Positions 18,869 to 27,455 of a stretch of DNA of 64,000 nt are shown in pieces; position 1 is the first letter of the stretch; the number at the start of each line of letters is the position of its first letter. The notes beneath the pieces are model-generated. The model was not told the DNA's origin. It searched no databases and saw nothing but the letters and a program-made list of their open reading frames with translations. This stretch comes from Lachnospiraceae bacterium (GTDB lineage: Bacteria > Bacillota > Clostridia > Lachnospirales > Lachnospiraceae): positions 203,516-267,515 of the forward strand of contig JAFUNC010000004.1 of the NCBI GenBank assembly GCA_017473115.1, read 5' to 3'. The translations under genes were made by a program, and so were the position numbers.

Positions 18869-20192
18869 CTTCCAATTCTCCAATCAAATCATATTCATTC
18901 GAACCTGTAATACGGACATATGCAAAATCACCCGACATCAGTTCTTTGGTTGTATTGATAAAAAGATATCCGTCCACACCCGGAGCATCCATATAAGTCC
19001 GGGCAATGTAAGCATCTTCTCCCGCTATTCTGCCCTCTATCATAGCAAGCACGGTTTTACCAAGCATGGCTTCCGCCTTTTCAAAGGCTATCGCCTGCTG
19101 GAGTTCCATAATCTCTCCCCGACGCTCTTCCTTGCATTCTTCTTCAATCTGATCCTCCATAAGGGCTGCAGGAGTATCTTCTTCTTTGGAATATGTAAAC
19201 ACTCCCAATCGGTCAAATTCCATGGAATCCACAAAATCCATTACTTCCTCATGATCTTCTTCCGTTTCTCCCGGGAAACCGCTAATCAGTGTAGTTCGCA
19301 GGCAAATATCAGGAATACGTGCTCTTAATTTGCTAATGATATCTTCCAACTCTGCCCTGCTTGTCCGACGGCCCATTCTTTTTAAGATGCGGTCGGAAGC
19401 ATGCTGTACCGGTATGTCTAAGTAATGACATACCTTATCATTATTTGCAATGGCATCTATTAATGCATCATCAATTTCTTCCGGATAACAATATAGAATA
19501 CGAATCCATCTCAAGCCTCTGATTGCGGATAATTCCGATAAAAGTTCCGGCAATTTCTTTTCACCGTAAAGGTCTGTACCGTAAATGGTAGTCTCCTGTG
19601 CAACCAGAATCAATTCCTTTACACCAACTTCATCCACCAACTGTTTTGCCTGTTCAATCAACTCATCCATTGGCACGGAACGATACGTTCCCCTGACCTT
19701 CGGAATCACACAATAGGTACAGTGCTTGTCACAGCCTTCGGCAATTTTTAAGTAAGCATAATGACCACCGGTGGTAACTAATCTTTTATTCAGTTTCGGC
19801 AAAGGTTTGTTGGTATCCGGCAATATGTTTGCAGGCGTTCCGGCCAAAACACTTTCCAAAGCCTCTACAATATCCGCAATTGCCTGTGTGCCCATAATCA
19901 CATCAACTTCGGGAATTTCTTCCTGAATTTCTTCCTGATAACGTTGTGCAAGGCAACCGGTTACGATTAACGCCTTGATACGACCTTCCTTTTTCAAATC
20001 AGCCATAGCAAGAATTTCATCCACACTTTCCTGCTTTGCATCATGAATAAAGCAGCAGGTATTTACAACCACCGCCTCTGCCTGTGTTTCATCATCTGTA
20101 ATTTCATAGCCTTTTTGTGATAAATAACCTAACATGGTTTCGGTGTCCACCAGATTTTTATCACATCCCAGGGATATAAAAAGTATTTTCAT
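18852..20192 (-). CDS. rimO: Ribosomal protein S12 methylthiotransferase RimO
   Basis: A radical-SAM methylthiotransferase that modifies an aspartate of ribosomal protein S12. The 446 residues comprise the UPF0004 domain with conserved cysteines (SLGCDKN, NTCCF, TGCLAQRY), the radical-SAM cluster motif CDKHCTYC and a C-terminal TRAM domain. SLGCDKNLVD and IPKVRGTYRS distinguish RimO from MiaB. It overlaps pgsA downstream. Confidence 0.96.
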   Translation of the reverse strand: MKILFISLGCDKNLVDTETMLGYLSQKGYEITDDETQAEAVVVNTCCFIHDAKQESVDEILAMADLKKEGRIKALIVTGCLAQRYQEEIQEEIPEVDVIMGTQAIADIVEALESVLAGTPANILPDTNKPLPKLNKRLVTTGGHYAYLKIAEGCDKHCTYCVIPKVRGTYRSVPMDELIEQAKQLVDEVGVKELILVAQETTIYGTDLYGEKKLPELLSELSAIRGLRWIRILYCYPEEIDDALIDAIANNDKVCHYLDIPVQHASDRILKRMGRRTSRAELEDIISKLRARIPDICLRTTLISGFPGETEEDHEEVMDFVDSMEFDRLGVFTYSKEEDTPAALMEDQIEEECKEERRGEIMELQQAIAFEKAEAMLGKTVLAMIEGRIAGEDAYIARTYMDAPGVDGYLFINTTKELMSGDFAYVRITGSNEYDLIGELEDEFSE

Positions 20193-20279
20193 ATCACAAT
20201 TCCTAAAATCATTTTTGTCATACAGGGGATTTTTCTATCGTTTATACCCCAAAACAGCACTGTACATGCCGTAGATTTC

Positions 20280-20310
20280 AAAAATGTGCCCCCAAAAAGG
20301 GCACATTTCT
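20280..20310 (-). terminator. Terminator after rpoZ
   Basis: On the minus strand AATGTGCCC pairs with GGGCACATT around a T/G-rich loop and is followed by TTTTTG. It separates the yicC-gmk-rpoZ unit from rimO. Confidence 0.85.
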
Positions 20311-20316
20311 CTCTCA

Positions 20317-20550
20317 TTATTCTTCGTCGCCGACAATTTTCAACTTTGCTTCACTCAATTCTTCCACAGCAATAGAAAGGGCTTTTTTGCCATCAGCCTT
20401 TACCATGGGCTCATCTCCATCAATGATTTCACGAGCTCTTTTTGACGTAGCCATAACAATCGAATAACGGCTGTTTACAACCGGTGCTTCGCCCTGCTCA
20501 ACCTCTTTGTTTACTACATCCATTAAATCTGAATAAGACGGGTGTAACAT
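20317..20550 (-). CDS. rpoZ: RNA polymerase omega subunit
   Basis: A 77-residue protein with the omega core SRYSIVMATSKRAREIID and the following helix KALSIAVEEL. It supports assembly of RNA polymerase. The ATG at 20548-20550 has AAGGAG at good spacing; an in-frame ATG nine codons earlier lies inside gmk and has no RBS. It follows gmk by four bases. Confidence 0.95.
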   Translation of the reverse strand: MLHPSYSDLMDVVNKEVEQGEAPVVNSRYSIVMATSKRAREIIDGDEPMVKADGKKALSIAVEELSEAKLKIVGDEE

Positions 20551-20554
20551 ATTT

Positions 20555-21187
20555 TTACTCTCCTTCCGAAAAGCCATTCAGCTCTTCTTTTAAATTTACT
20601 ATTAATTTAGAAACCCTGTCAGGGGTACTGTGTGCTGATTGGATTACATTATGAGTATATTTCACGCATGCTTCCAAATCATCATTCACAATAATATTAT
20701 CATATAAAGCCATACTGTCCGCTTCTTCCGCGGCTCTGCGCATACGCTTATTGATTACTTCTTCCGTTTCGGTTCCTCTGCCTGCCAGACGTTCTTTCAA
20801 TACTTTGGCAGAAGGCGGTGTCACAAATAATAACAAAGTTTCAGGAAATTTCTCCTTAATTTGCAAAGCACCCTGCACTTCAATCTCCAGAATCACATCC
20901 TTACCATTGGCGAGTTGCTCCTCTACGTAAGCCTTCGGCGTGCCATAAAAGTTATCACAATACTGCGCGTACTCCAACAAGCCGTCACGCTCAATAGTGC
21001 TTGTAAATTCCTCTCTGGTTACAAAGAAATACGATTTGCCATGTTCTTCACCGGGTCTTGGCAGACGGGTGGTCATGGATATGCTCAAAGCATAATTATC
21101 ATATTCTTCCAAAAGACGCTTTACCAAGGTTCCCTTGCCGGAACCGGAAAAACCGGATAAAACCACTAAAATACCTTTGTTTGTCAT
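20555..21187 (-). CDS. gmk: Guanylate kinase
   Basis: This enzyme phosphorylates GMP to GDP. The 210 residues carry the P-loop GFSGSGKGT (about 12-20), the GMP-binding segment SMTTRLPRPGE and the lid region LAGRGTE. It lies between yicC and rpoZ, the usual Firmicutes arrangement, though the small remA (DUF370) gene often found before gmk is absent. Confidence 0.97.
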   Translation of the reverse strand: MTNKGILVVLSGFSGSGKGTLVKRLLEEYDNYALSISMTTRLPRPGEEHGKSYFFVTREEFTSTIERDGLLEYAQYCDNFYGTPKAYVEEQLANGKDVILEIEVQGALQIKEKFPETLLLFVTPPSAKVLKERLAGRGTETEEVINKRMRRAAEEADSMALYDNIIVNDDLEACVKYTHNVIQSAHSTPDRVSKLIVNLKEELNGFSEGE

Positions 21188-21271
21188 ATCATTTACTCCT
21201 GCGTACCCTAACGAATTCTGTCTGTAACCGCTCTCTTCCCTAACGACACATTCCCCAATGATAAAAAATAC

Positions 21272-22147
21272 TTATTCAATATTCTGAATCTGCTCACGAA
21301 TTTTTTCAATCTCGGTCTTTAATTCAATTGCAACATTGGAAATCTCAAGGTCGTTGGCCTTGGAAAGCGTAGTATTTGCTTCACGGTTCATTTCCTGGGC
21401 AATAAAATCCAATTTACGTCCGACACTTCCGCCCTGCATAAGTGTTTCTTTGGTAGTTTCGATATGACTGCGCAAACGAACCAATTCTTCATCCACACAG
21501 GACTTATCTGCAAAAATGGTTACCTCTGTCAAAATACGTGCTTCATCCACGTTACTCTCAAGCAGTTCTTTTACTTTTTCTTCCAAGCGCTGCTTATATT
21601 CCTGTACAATGGCAGGGGAACGTTCCGCAATAAAATCTACATGCTTTAACATTCCGTCCAATTTGGAAATCATATCATTACGAAGGTTCTCACCTTCTTT
21701 TATTCTGGTTTCCACAAAACCTTCTGCAGCCTTACGGATTGCTTTTTCAAGCATATTCCAAAGTTCTTCCTCATCAATATCCACATCTTCCATGGAAAAT
21801 ACTTCGGGATAACGGGAAAGCGTTGATACCCTGATGTCATCATCCAAACCGAATTCTTCCGCCATCTGACGAAGATATTTCAAATACTCAGCCGCCAAAT
21901 CATGGTTGTATTTAATGCTGACATTCTGTTCCGTCAAATCCTCATAAGTAATGAATACATCCACTTTACCTCTCTGGATATATTCTTTTAATACATTACG
22001 GATTGCTGCCTCAAAGAAATTCAACTTCTTAGGCATTTTAATGTTTAAATCAAGATATCTGTGATTTACTGACTTAATTTCAACCGTACATTTACGGTTT
22101 CCTTCGGCAACTTCAAATCTGCCGAAGCCTGTCATACTTTTAACCAT
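21272..22147 (-). CDS. yicC: YicC family endoribonuclease
   Basis: A 291-residue protein starting VKSMTGFGR, the diagnostic YicC N-terminus, and ending with the conserved DUF1732 region (GRKLDFIAQEMNREANTTLSKA). YicC proteins are metal-dependent endoribonucleases linked to stress physiology. The ATG has GGAG upstream. It heads a yicC-gmk-rpoZ run. Confidence 0.95.
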   Translation of the reverse strand: MVKSMTGFGRFEVAEGNRKCTVEIKSVNHRYLDLNIKMPKKLNFFEAAIRNVLKEYIQRGKVDVFITYEDLTEQNVSIKYNHDLAAEYLKYLRQMAEEFGLDDDIRVSTLSRYPEVFSMEDVDIDEEELWNMLEKAIRKAAEGFVETRIKEGENLRNDMISKLDGMLKHVDFIAERSPAIVQEYKQRLEEKVKELLESNVDEARILTEVTIFADKSCVDEELVRLRSHIETTKETLMQGGSVGRKLDFIAQEMNREANTTLSKANDLEISNVAIELKTEIEKIREQIQNIE

Positions 22148-22264
22148 TTAACTATACTCCATTCTAACATACCATACTTAATCTGCCGCATAACCTTCCC
22201 CTTGGTAATATCTTCAAATATATATAAAGATACAGAACGGCACACTCTTTTTTATTATACTTCA

Positions 22265-24025
22265 TCAATTTGCCATCGTCAACGCAAACCTTTGCAGATT
22301 TGTTTCAATCATCATTGAAAAATTGGTGTAATACACTACAAATCCGGGTTCTCCGCCGCCGGGACGCTTTACATGCTTTTTACGGATATAATCCACTTCA
22401 GTTTTCTCCTGCGCATTGTTTTTGGAATAAACCGCCGCAAGGCAGGCTGCCGCTTCAAATACTTCATCCGGCATATCCCACTCTGTTGCCGGATTGGCAT
22501 TTCGTGATTTTACAATAACATGAGACCCCGGAACGCCTTTGGCATGGAACCACCAGTCATTTCCGTTGGCCATTTTAAAAGTAACTTCTTCATTCTGGAG
22601 ATTATTTTTTCCCACATAAATGTCATATTCATCATACATAACATAATGCAGCGGTTTATTGACAATTTTTTTATTCTTTTTGTCGTAACTTTTCTTTATA
22701 AAGCCACGCTCAGCAAGTTCGGCCTGAATCTGTTGTAAATCCGCTTTGGTGGAAGCAAGATTTAAAAAAGTCTGTACAGACTCCAAATAGGCAATCTCCG
22801 CTTCATTTTCCATAGTCTGTGTCGCCAAAGCCTCTTCGGTACGTTTCATCTTGCCGTATTTATCAAAAAAACGGATTGCATTCTCTTTTATGCTCAAGGT
22901 ATCATCCAACGGAATCGTAATTTCCTCATTGGTGTAATAATTAAGTACCTTTGCTTCTTTCGAACCGTCTTCCAACTGATAACCGTAGGCATTTAGCAGT
23001 TCACCGTATATTTTATACTTTTCACGCTCTCCGGCATCTTTTAACTGCTTTTGCTGCAGGTCAAGTTTTTTATAATCTCTTTCCAAAACAGTCTGCACTG
23101 TCTTGCGCAAGTGAAGTGACTTTTGGCGCATAACATCTTCTTTGTTTTTGGATGCATAAAACTCATATAAAAGTTGGGAAACACTGTCAAAAAACTGCTT
23201 TTGTTCCTTTGGATAAGAAAGAACGTCCATTACGGCAAATTCCTTCACACTTCCGTTTTCAAGAATCATACAGGGATTGTATTTCTGTTGTTTTACAACC
23301 TCCATCGTACGCTCAAATTCCCCGTATAAACGCTTCAAAACCTCCTCTTCCAGATCTCCTGCCATAATACGGTCATCCACATCGGCATTGTTACAAATCT
23401 CTCTCGCCATAAAGGGTGAAATACCGGTATAGGACTGATATATCATCTTAAAAGGTGCCTGCCGACTTTCTTTGGCAACACCTGCGAATTCATCATAATC
23501 CGTGGATAATGCATTCTTCTTTTCCACAGTTACCGGTATAAAATATTCCCTCTGGGGCAAAACCTCTCTTACGGAACTCATAACCGCTGAAACATGTTTT
23601 AAACTGTCCAAAATCACATTTTGATGATCACACAAAATCAAATTACTGTATTTTCCCATCAATTCAAAGCAAAGAACTCGGATACAGGTATCTCCCATTT
23701 CATCCAAATGTTCCACTTTTATCTGAATGACACGTTCCAATCCGGGCTGCATTACCTCTACTACTCTGCCGCCCTGAAGATACTTACGGAGCACCATACA
23801 AAAATTCGGTGCTGTCAACGGTGACGGTTTATTTTCCTCGGTAAGATAAATCAAAGGCAGAGACGCGGACGCAGAAATGAAAAGACGATACTGACCGCTT
23901 AAACTTTTTATCGTTAACAACACTTCGTCTTTTTCCGGTTGTGAAATTTTGGTAATGCGTCCGCCAATTATTTTTTCGGATAACTCGTGAACCATACCTG
24001 CAATTGTGATTCCGTCAAACGCCAT
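22265..24025 (-). CDS. rqcH: Ribosome quality control protein RqcH (NFACT family)
   Basis: A 586-residue Rqc2/FbpA homolog. RqcH binds stalled large ribosomal subunits and adds C-terminal alanine tails that mark nascent chains for degradation. The NFACT-N region starts MAFDGITIAGMVHEL, a long coiled coil covers about 280-440, and the NFACT-R (DUF814) motif NDWWFHAKGVPGSHVIVKS is at about 490-510. Older names (fibronectin-binding protein) refer to the same family. Confidence 0.95.
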   Translation of the reverse strand: MAFDGITIAGMVHELSEKIIGGRITKISQPEKDEVLLTIKSLSGQYRLFISASASLPLIYLTEENKPSPLTAPNFCMVLRKYLQGGRVVEVMQPGLERVIQIKVEHLDEMGDTCIRVLCFELMGKYSNLILCDHQNVILDSLKHVSAVMSSVREVLPQREYFIPVTVEKKNALSTDYDEFAGVAKESRQAPFKMIYQSYTGISPFMAREICNNADVDDRIMAGDLEEEVLKRLYGEFERTMEVVKQQKYNPCMILENGSVKEFAVMDVLSYPKEQKQFFDSVSQLLYEFYASKNKEDVMRQKSLHLRKTVQTVLERDYKKLDLQQKQLKDAGEREKYKIYGELLNAYGYQLEDGSKEAKVLNYYTNEEITIPLDDTLSIKENAIRFFDKYGKMKRTEEALATQTMENEAEIAYLESVQTFLNLASTKADLQQIQAELAERGFIKKSYDKKNKKIVNKPLHYVMYDEYDIYVGKNNLQNEEVTFKMANGNDWWFHAKGVPGSHVIVKSRNANPATEWDMPDEVFEAAACLAAVYSKNNAQEKTEVDYIRKKHVKRPGGGEPGFVVYYTNFSMMIETNLQRFALTMAN

Positions 24026-24045
24026 ACTTTTCTCCTATAACATAA

Positions 24046-24077
24046 CAAAAGCGTTGCATCACAATCAATGCAACGCC
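24046..24077 (-). terminator. Terminator of glgA
   Basis: On the minus strand GCGTTGCAT pairs with ATGCAACGC around an eight-base loop and is followed by TTTTGTT. Confidence 0.88.
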
Positions 24078-24095
24078 TTTATTCTTTTTCTCTTA

Positions 24096-25541
24096 CTAGC
24101 CGATTAACCAGTCATACATTTCCTGGTATTTCGCAGCGGATACTTCCCATGAGAAGTCAGCCGCCATAGCACGGTCTACCATCTTATTCCATTCACGCTT
24201 CTTATCATAATAAATTTTCTCAGCGTAACGAATAGTATTTAACATTTCATGTGCATTATAATTTACAAAACTAAAACCGGTACCTGTACCTTCATACTCA
24301 TTGTAAGGTTCTACCGTATCCTTCAAACCGCCGGTTTCACGTACGATAGGCAATGTACCGTAACGAAGCGCCATTAACTGGCTCAAACCGCAGGGTTCAA
24401 ATAAAGAAGGCATAAGGAACGCATCACATGCCGCATAAATTTTATGTGACATAGCCTCTGAATAATAAATATTGGCAGATACCTTATTATTGTATTTCCA
24501 ATCAAAGTGACGGAACATGTTTTCATACTGTTCTTCGCCGGTACCCAATACAACAATCTGCACCGCATCCTGACACAACTCGTCCATCATATAAGCAATC
24601 AAATCAAAGCCCTTCTGATCTGTCAAACGTGATACGATACCAATCATCATAATCTTATCATTTTCTTCCAAACCAAGTTCTTTTTGAAGAAGTCTCTTAT
24701 TTTTAATCTTCTCTTTACGGAAGTTCTTAGCGTCATACTTTACTTCAATGTATTTATCGCTTTCGGGATTATAGTCGGTATAATCAATACCGTTTACAAT
24801 ACCGCGCAAATCACGTTCTCTTGCACGCATCAATCCGTCAAGGCTTTCACCGTAAAAAGGAGTCATAATTTCTTTTGCATAAGTCTCACTTACGGTAGTA
24901 ATGGCGTCTGCATAAACCAAGCCGCCCTTTAAGAGGTTCGCATTTTTGTATGCTTCCAACTTGTCCGGCGTAAAGAAATAATCAGGAAGTCCGGTCATGT
25001 CTTTAATGGTTTTTACATCCCACTTGCCCTGGAATTTCAAGTTATGAATTGTCATAATTGATTTGATTCCATGGAAAAATTCATTGCCCTGGAAACGTTC
25101 TTTTAAGTATACGGGGATAAGACCTGTCTGCCAGTCATGACAGTGGATTACATCAGGTCTGAAGCCTAACAAAGGCATTGCAGACAATGCTGCCTTGGAG
25201 AAAAACGCAAACTTCTCAATATCCTCCAACACATTACTGCTGTAAGGGCGGAAACCGCCGAATTTGGATTCGTTATCAATGAAATAGTAAATTACGCCGT
25301 CCACTTCCGCTTCCAAAATACCAACGTATTCACTTTTCCAGTTGAAATCCATATAAAAGGATGTTTTATATACCATTTTATCTCTCAATTCCTGAGGAAT
25401 GCAGGTATATTTCGGTATCATGACACGCACATCAAAATAGCGCTTGTCCACACATTTGGGAAGAGATCCGACAACGTCAGCCAATCCTCCGGTTTTGATA
25501 AATGGAACTCCTTCTGAAGCCACAAACAAGATGTTTTTCAT
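24096..25541 (-). CDS. glgA: Glycogen synthase (ADP-glucose type)
   Basis: A GT5 glycosyltransferase that extends alpha-1,4-glucan from ADP-glucose. The 481 residues show the N-terminal KTGGLADVVGSLP (ADP-glucose binding), HDWQTGLIP and the C-terminal EPCGLSQLMALRYGTLP motif with the catalytic Glu. The ATG at 25539-25541 follows GGAGG at eight bases. No other glg gene is adjacent; the gene upstream encodes a Spo0A-type DNA-binding protein. Confidence 0.95.
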   Translation of the reverse strand: MKNILFVASEGVPFIKTGGLADVVGSLPKCVDKRYFDVRVMIPKYTCIPQELRDKMVYKTSFYMDFNWKSEYVGILEAEVDGVIYYFIDNESKFGGFRPYSSNVLEDIEKFAFFSKAALSAMPLLGFRPDVIHCHDWQTGLIPVYLKERFQGNEFFHGIKSIMTIHNLKFQGKWDVKTIKDMTGLPDYFFTPDKLEAYKNANLLKGGLVYADAITTVSETYAKEIMTPFYGESLDGLMRARERDLRGIVNGIDYTDYNPESDKYIEVKYDAKNFRKEKIKNKRLLQKELGLEENDKIMMIGIVSRLTDQKGFDLIAYMMDELCQDAVQIVVLGTGEEQYENMFRHFDWKYNNKVSANIYYSEAMSHKIYAACDAFLMPSLFEPCGLSQLMALRYGTLPIVRETGGLKDTVEPYNEYEGTGTGFSFVNYNAHEMLNTIRYAEKIYYDKKREWNKMVDRAMAADFSWEVSAAKYQEMYDWLIG

Positions 25542-25685
25542 CACTTCGTCCTCCGCAATTTTCCTTTTGGTTTCCTAAAATTCCCTTTTAAGAATGTAAA
25601 CACACTCATGATCTGAGTCTTTTACATCATCATTTGTTATTATACATCATTTCTCCGACGAATGAAAGATATATTTTCCCAAAAT

Positions 25686-26204
25686 CTACCGATATTGCAA
25701 ACGGATTTTATCAGCAATGAGCGCAACAAATTCCGAATTCGTCGGTTTGCCTTTCCCGGTATTGATTGTATAACCAAACATTGCATCCAATGTCTCCATT
25801 TTACCGCGGCTCCAAGCCACTTCGATGGCATGACGAATGGCACGTTCCACGCGACTTGGTGTGGTCTGAAATTTCTTGGCGATGGTCGGATATAATATTT
25901 TGGTAATGGAATTCAACATCTCGGTATCGTTTACGGAAATCATAATTGCTTCCCTTAAATACTGATAACCTTTGATATGGGCAGGCACTCCGATTTCATG
26001 AATAATGTCTGTTACATCTTTCTCCAGATCATGCTCTTCTATTTTTTCGGAAGCATCCTGATATGCTTTTACCGTAGCAGGACTGGTTTTACCACCGGGC
26101 ACCGTAATCATAATTTGAAATTCTTTTTCTTCATGAAGTAAATCCGACAACATTTTAAACATCTTGTCATTATCTTGCGTAGTCATTAAATTCAGCTGTT
26201 CCAT
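25686..26204 (-). CDS. Spo0A-type DNA-binding protein lacking a receiver domain
   Basis: The 172 residues contain an almost complete Spo0A effector domain from about residue 62 to the end: [20 protein letters not shown], then [20 protein letters not shown] (the recognition-helix region) and [14 protein letters not shown]. The preceding 55-60 residues show none of the receiver hallmarks (acidic pair, phospho-Asp, conserved Lys), and the total is about 95 residues shorter than Spo0A. The ATG at 26202-26204 has GGAGG. It is most likely a phosphorylation-independent transcription factor binding 0A-like boxes. Its location directly upstream of glgA hints at control of glycogen storage; that is inference. 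Confidence 0.88.
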   Translation of the reverse strand: MEQLNLMTTQDNDKMFKMLSDLLHEEKEFQIMITVPGGKTSPATVKAYQDASEKIEEHDLEKDVTDIIHEIGVPAHIKGYQYLREAIMISVNDTEMLNSITKILYPTIAKKFQTTPSRVERAIRHAIEVAWSRGKMETLDAMFGYTINTGKGKPTNSEFVALIADKIRLQYR

Positions 26205-26315
26205 GATTTCCTCCATTTTCTTTTTTTCGGGGGCGTCTTGATTATATATAACTTAATATCGTTTTTTCAACTGATTTCAACCGCATATAAAATCACTATT
26301 CGACAATTTTAGAAA

Positions 26316-26354
26316 AGAAAAAGAGAAACCCTGTTACAAGTTTCTCTTTTTCTT
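26316..26354. terminator. Bidirectional terminator after the patatin-like gene
   Basis: GAAAAAGAGAAAC pairs with GTTTCTCTTTTTC (approximately 26318-26352), giving A- and T-tracts on both sides. Confidence 0.8.
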
Positions 26355-26404
26355 TCGTTCTTTCTTTTTTTCGACACGTTCACTTATCATATTTTGGCGA
26401 AAAT

Positions 26405-27262
26405 CTATTCGTCATTTTCTTTCATAAAAGTTCTTAACTCAGCCAAACGGTCAAAGGCATGTTTTTTTCCCATACGATAGGCCGCTTCTAATTTATCGGG
26501 ATTACTCTCGGTACGGCCGGTATCAAAACCTGCATCCGGTGCAAAAATAAACACACTTCCCTCTTTACGTAAACGGTACAATTCATCCAAAGACTCATTA
26601 TAATTAATATGACGGAGTTTCATTGCTTTAATAAAATTAGGATACTTATGTAATACAATGCGCATCAGCCATATTAACTTATTCTTTGACTTTCGATACC
26701 CCTCCGGTCTGGTAAGAATTACAATATTTTTCTCAAATCCCTTTTCCCGCATCCAACGAATGGGAATGGAATCCGCAATTCCACCGTCCAAATATGCTCC
26801 GCCGTCAATTTCTACCACCTTAGACACCAAGGGCATAGATGCCGAAGCACGAAACCACTCCAGTTCTTTGTCATCACTTGTATAACAGCGTTTATACACT
26901 GCTTTACCTGTATTGACATCCGTACAGGTTGCATAAAACTCCATGGGATTCTCCTGAAATGTTTTGTAATCAAACGGATCCAGTTCCTTGGGCAACTGAC
27001 TGTAACAGAATTCCTTATCAAAAATATCTCCGGTTTTCAGAAGCGATTTAAAACTACCGTATCTGGAGTCCCTACAATATTTCTTATTGTAGCGGATTGC
27101 TCTTCCGATTTGCTTTGACTTATAATTACATCCAAATACCGTTCCTGCGGACACACCTACAATTCCGTCTATTTGTATTTCATTTTCCAACATAACATCC
27201 AGAACGCCTGCGGTATACATTCCACGCATTCCGCCGCCTTCCAAGACCATACCGATTTTCAT
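26405..27262 (-). CDS. Patatin-like phospholipase
   Basis: A 285-residue serine hydrolase with a Ser-Asp dyad. The oxyanion loop is GGGMRG (9-14), the nucleophile elbow is GVSAG (Ser38), and the DGG motif is at 159-161, followed by IADSIP. This matches the bacterial patatin/RssA family of cytosolic acyl-ester hydrolases. There is no signal peptide. AGAGGTG precedes the ATG. The substrate is unknown; it stands alone between the Spo0A-like gene and a divergent ABC exporter. Confidence 0.9.
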   Translation of the reverse strand: MKIGMVLEGGGMRGMYTAGVLDVMLENEIQIDGIVGVSAGTVFGCNYKSKQIGRAIRYNKKYCRDSRYGSFKSLLKTGDIFDKEFCYSQLPKELDPFDYKTFQENPMEFYATCTDVNTGKAVYKRCYTSDDKELEWFRASASMPLVSKVVEIDGGAYLDGGIADSIPIRWMREKGFEKNIVILTRPEGYRKSKNKLIWLMRIVLHKYPNFIKAMKLRHINYNESLDELYRLRKEGSVFIFAPDAGFDTGRTESNPDKLEAAYRMGKKHAFDRLAELRTFMKENDE

Positions 27263-27455
27263 TCCACACCTCTTACGAAGTATATTCTATCATTTATATG
27301 ATATCTATGTATGCCAACACATAAGCATAAATTTCTTCACAAAATATACTTTCACAAAATTTACAAATCCAATATAATATATTATAAACCTTTTTTTAAC
27401 AATTTTTAAACTTTTTTTATTATTTTTACAAAGATATTATATATCGGAGGCTTTT

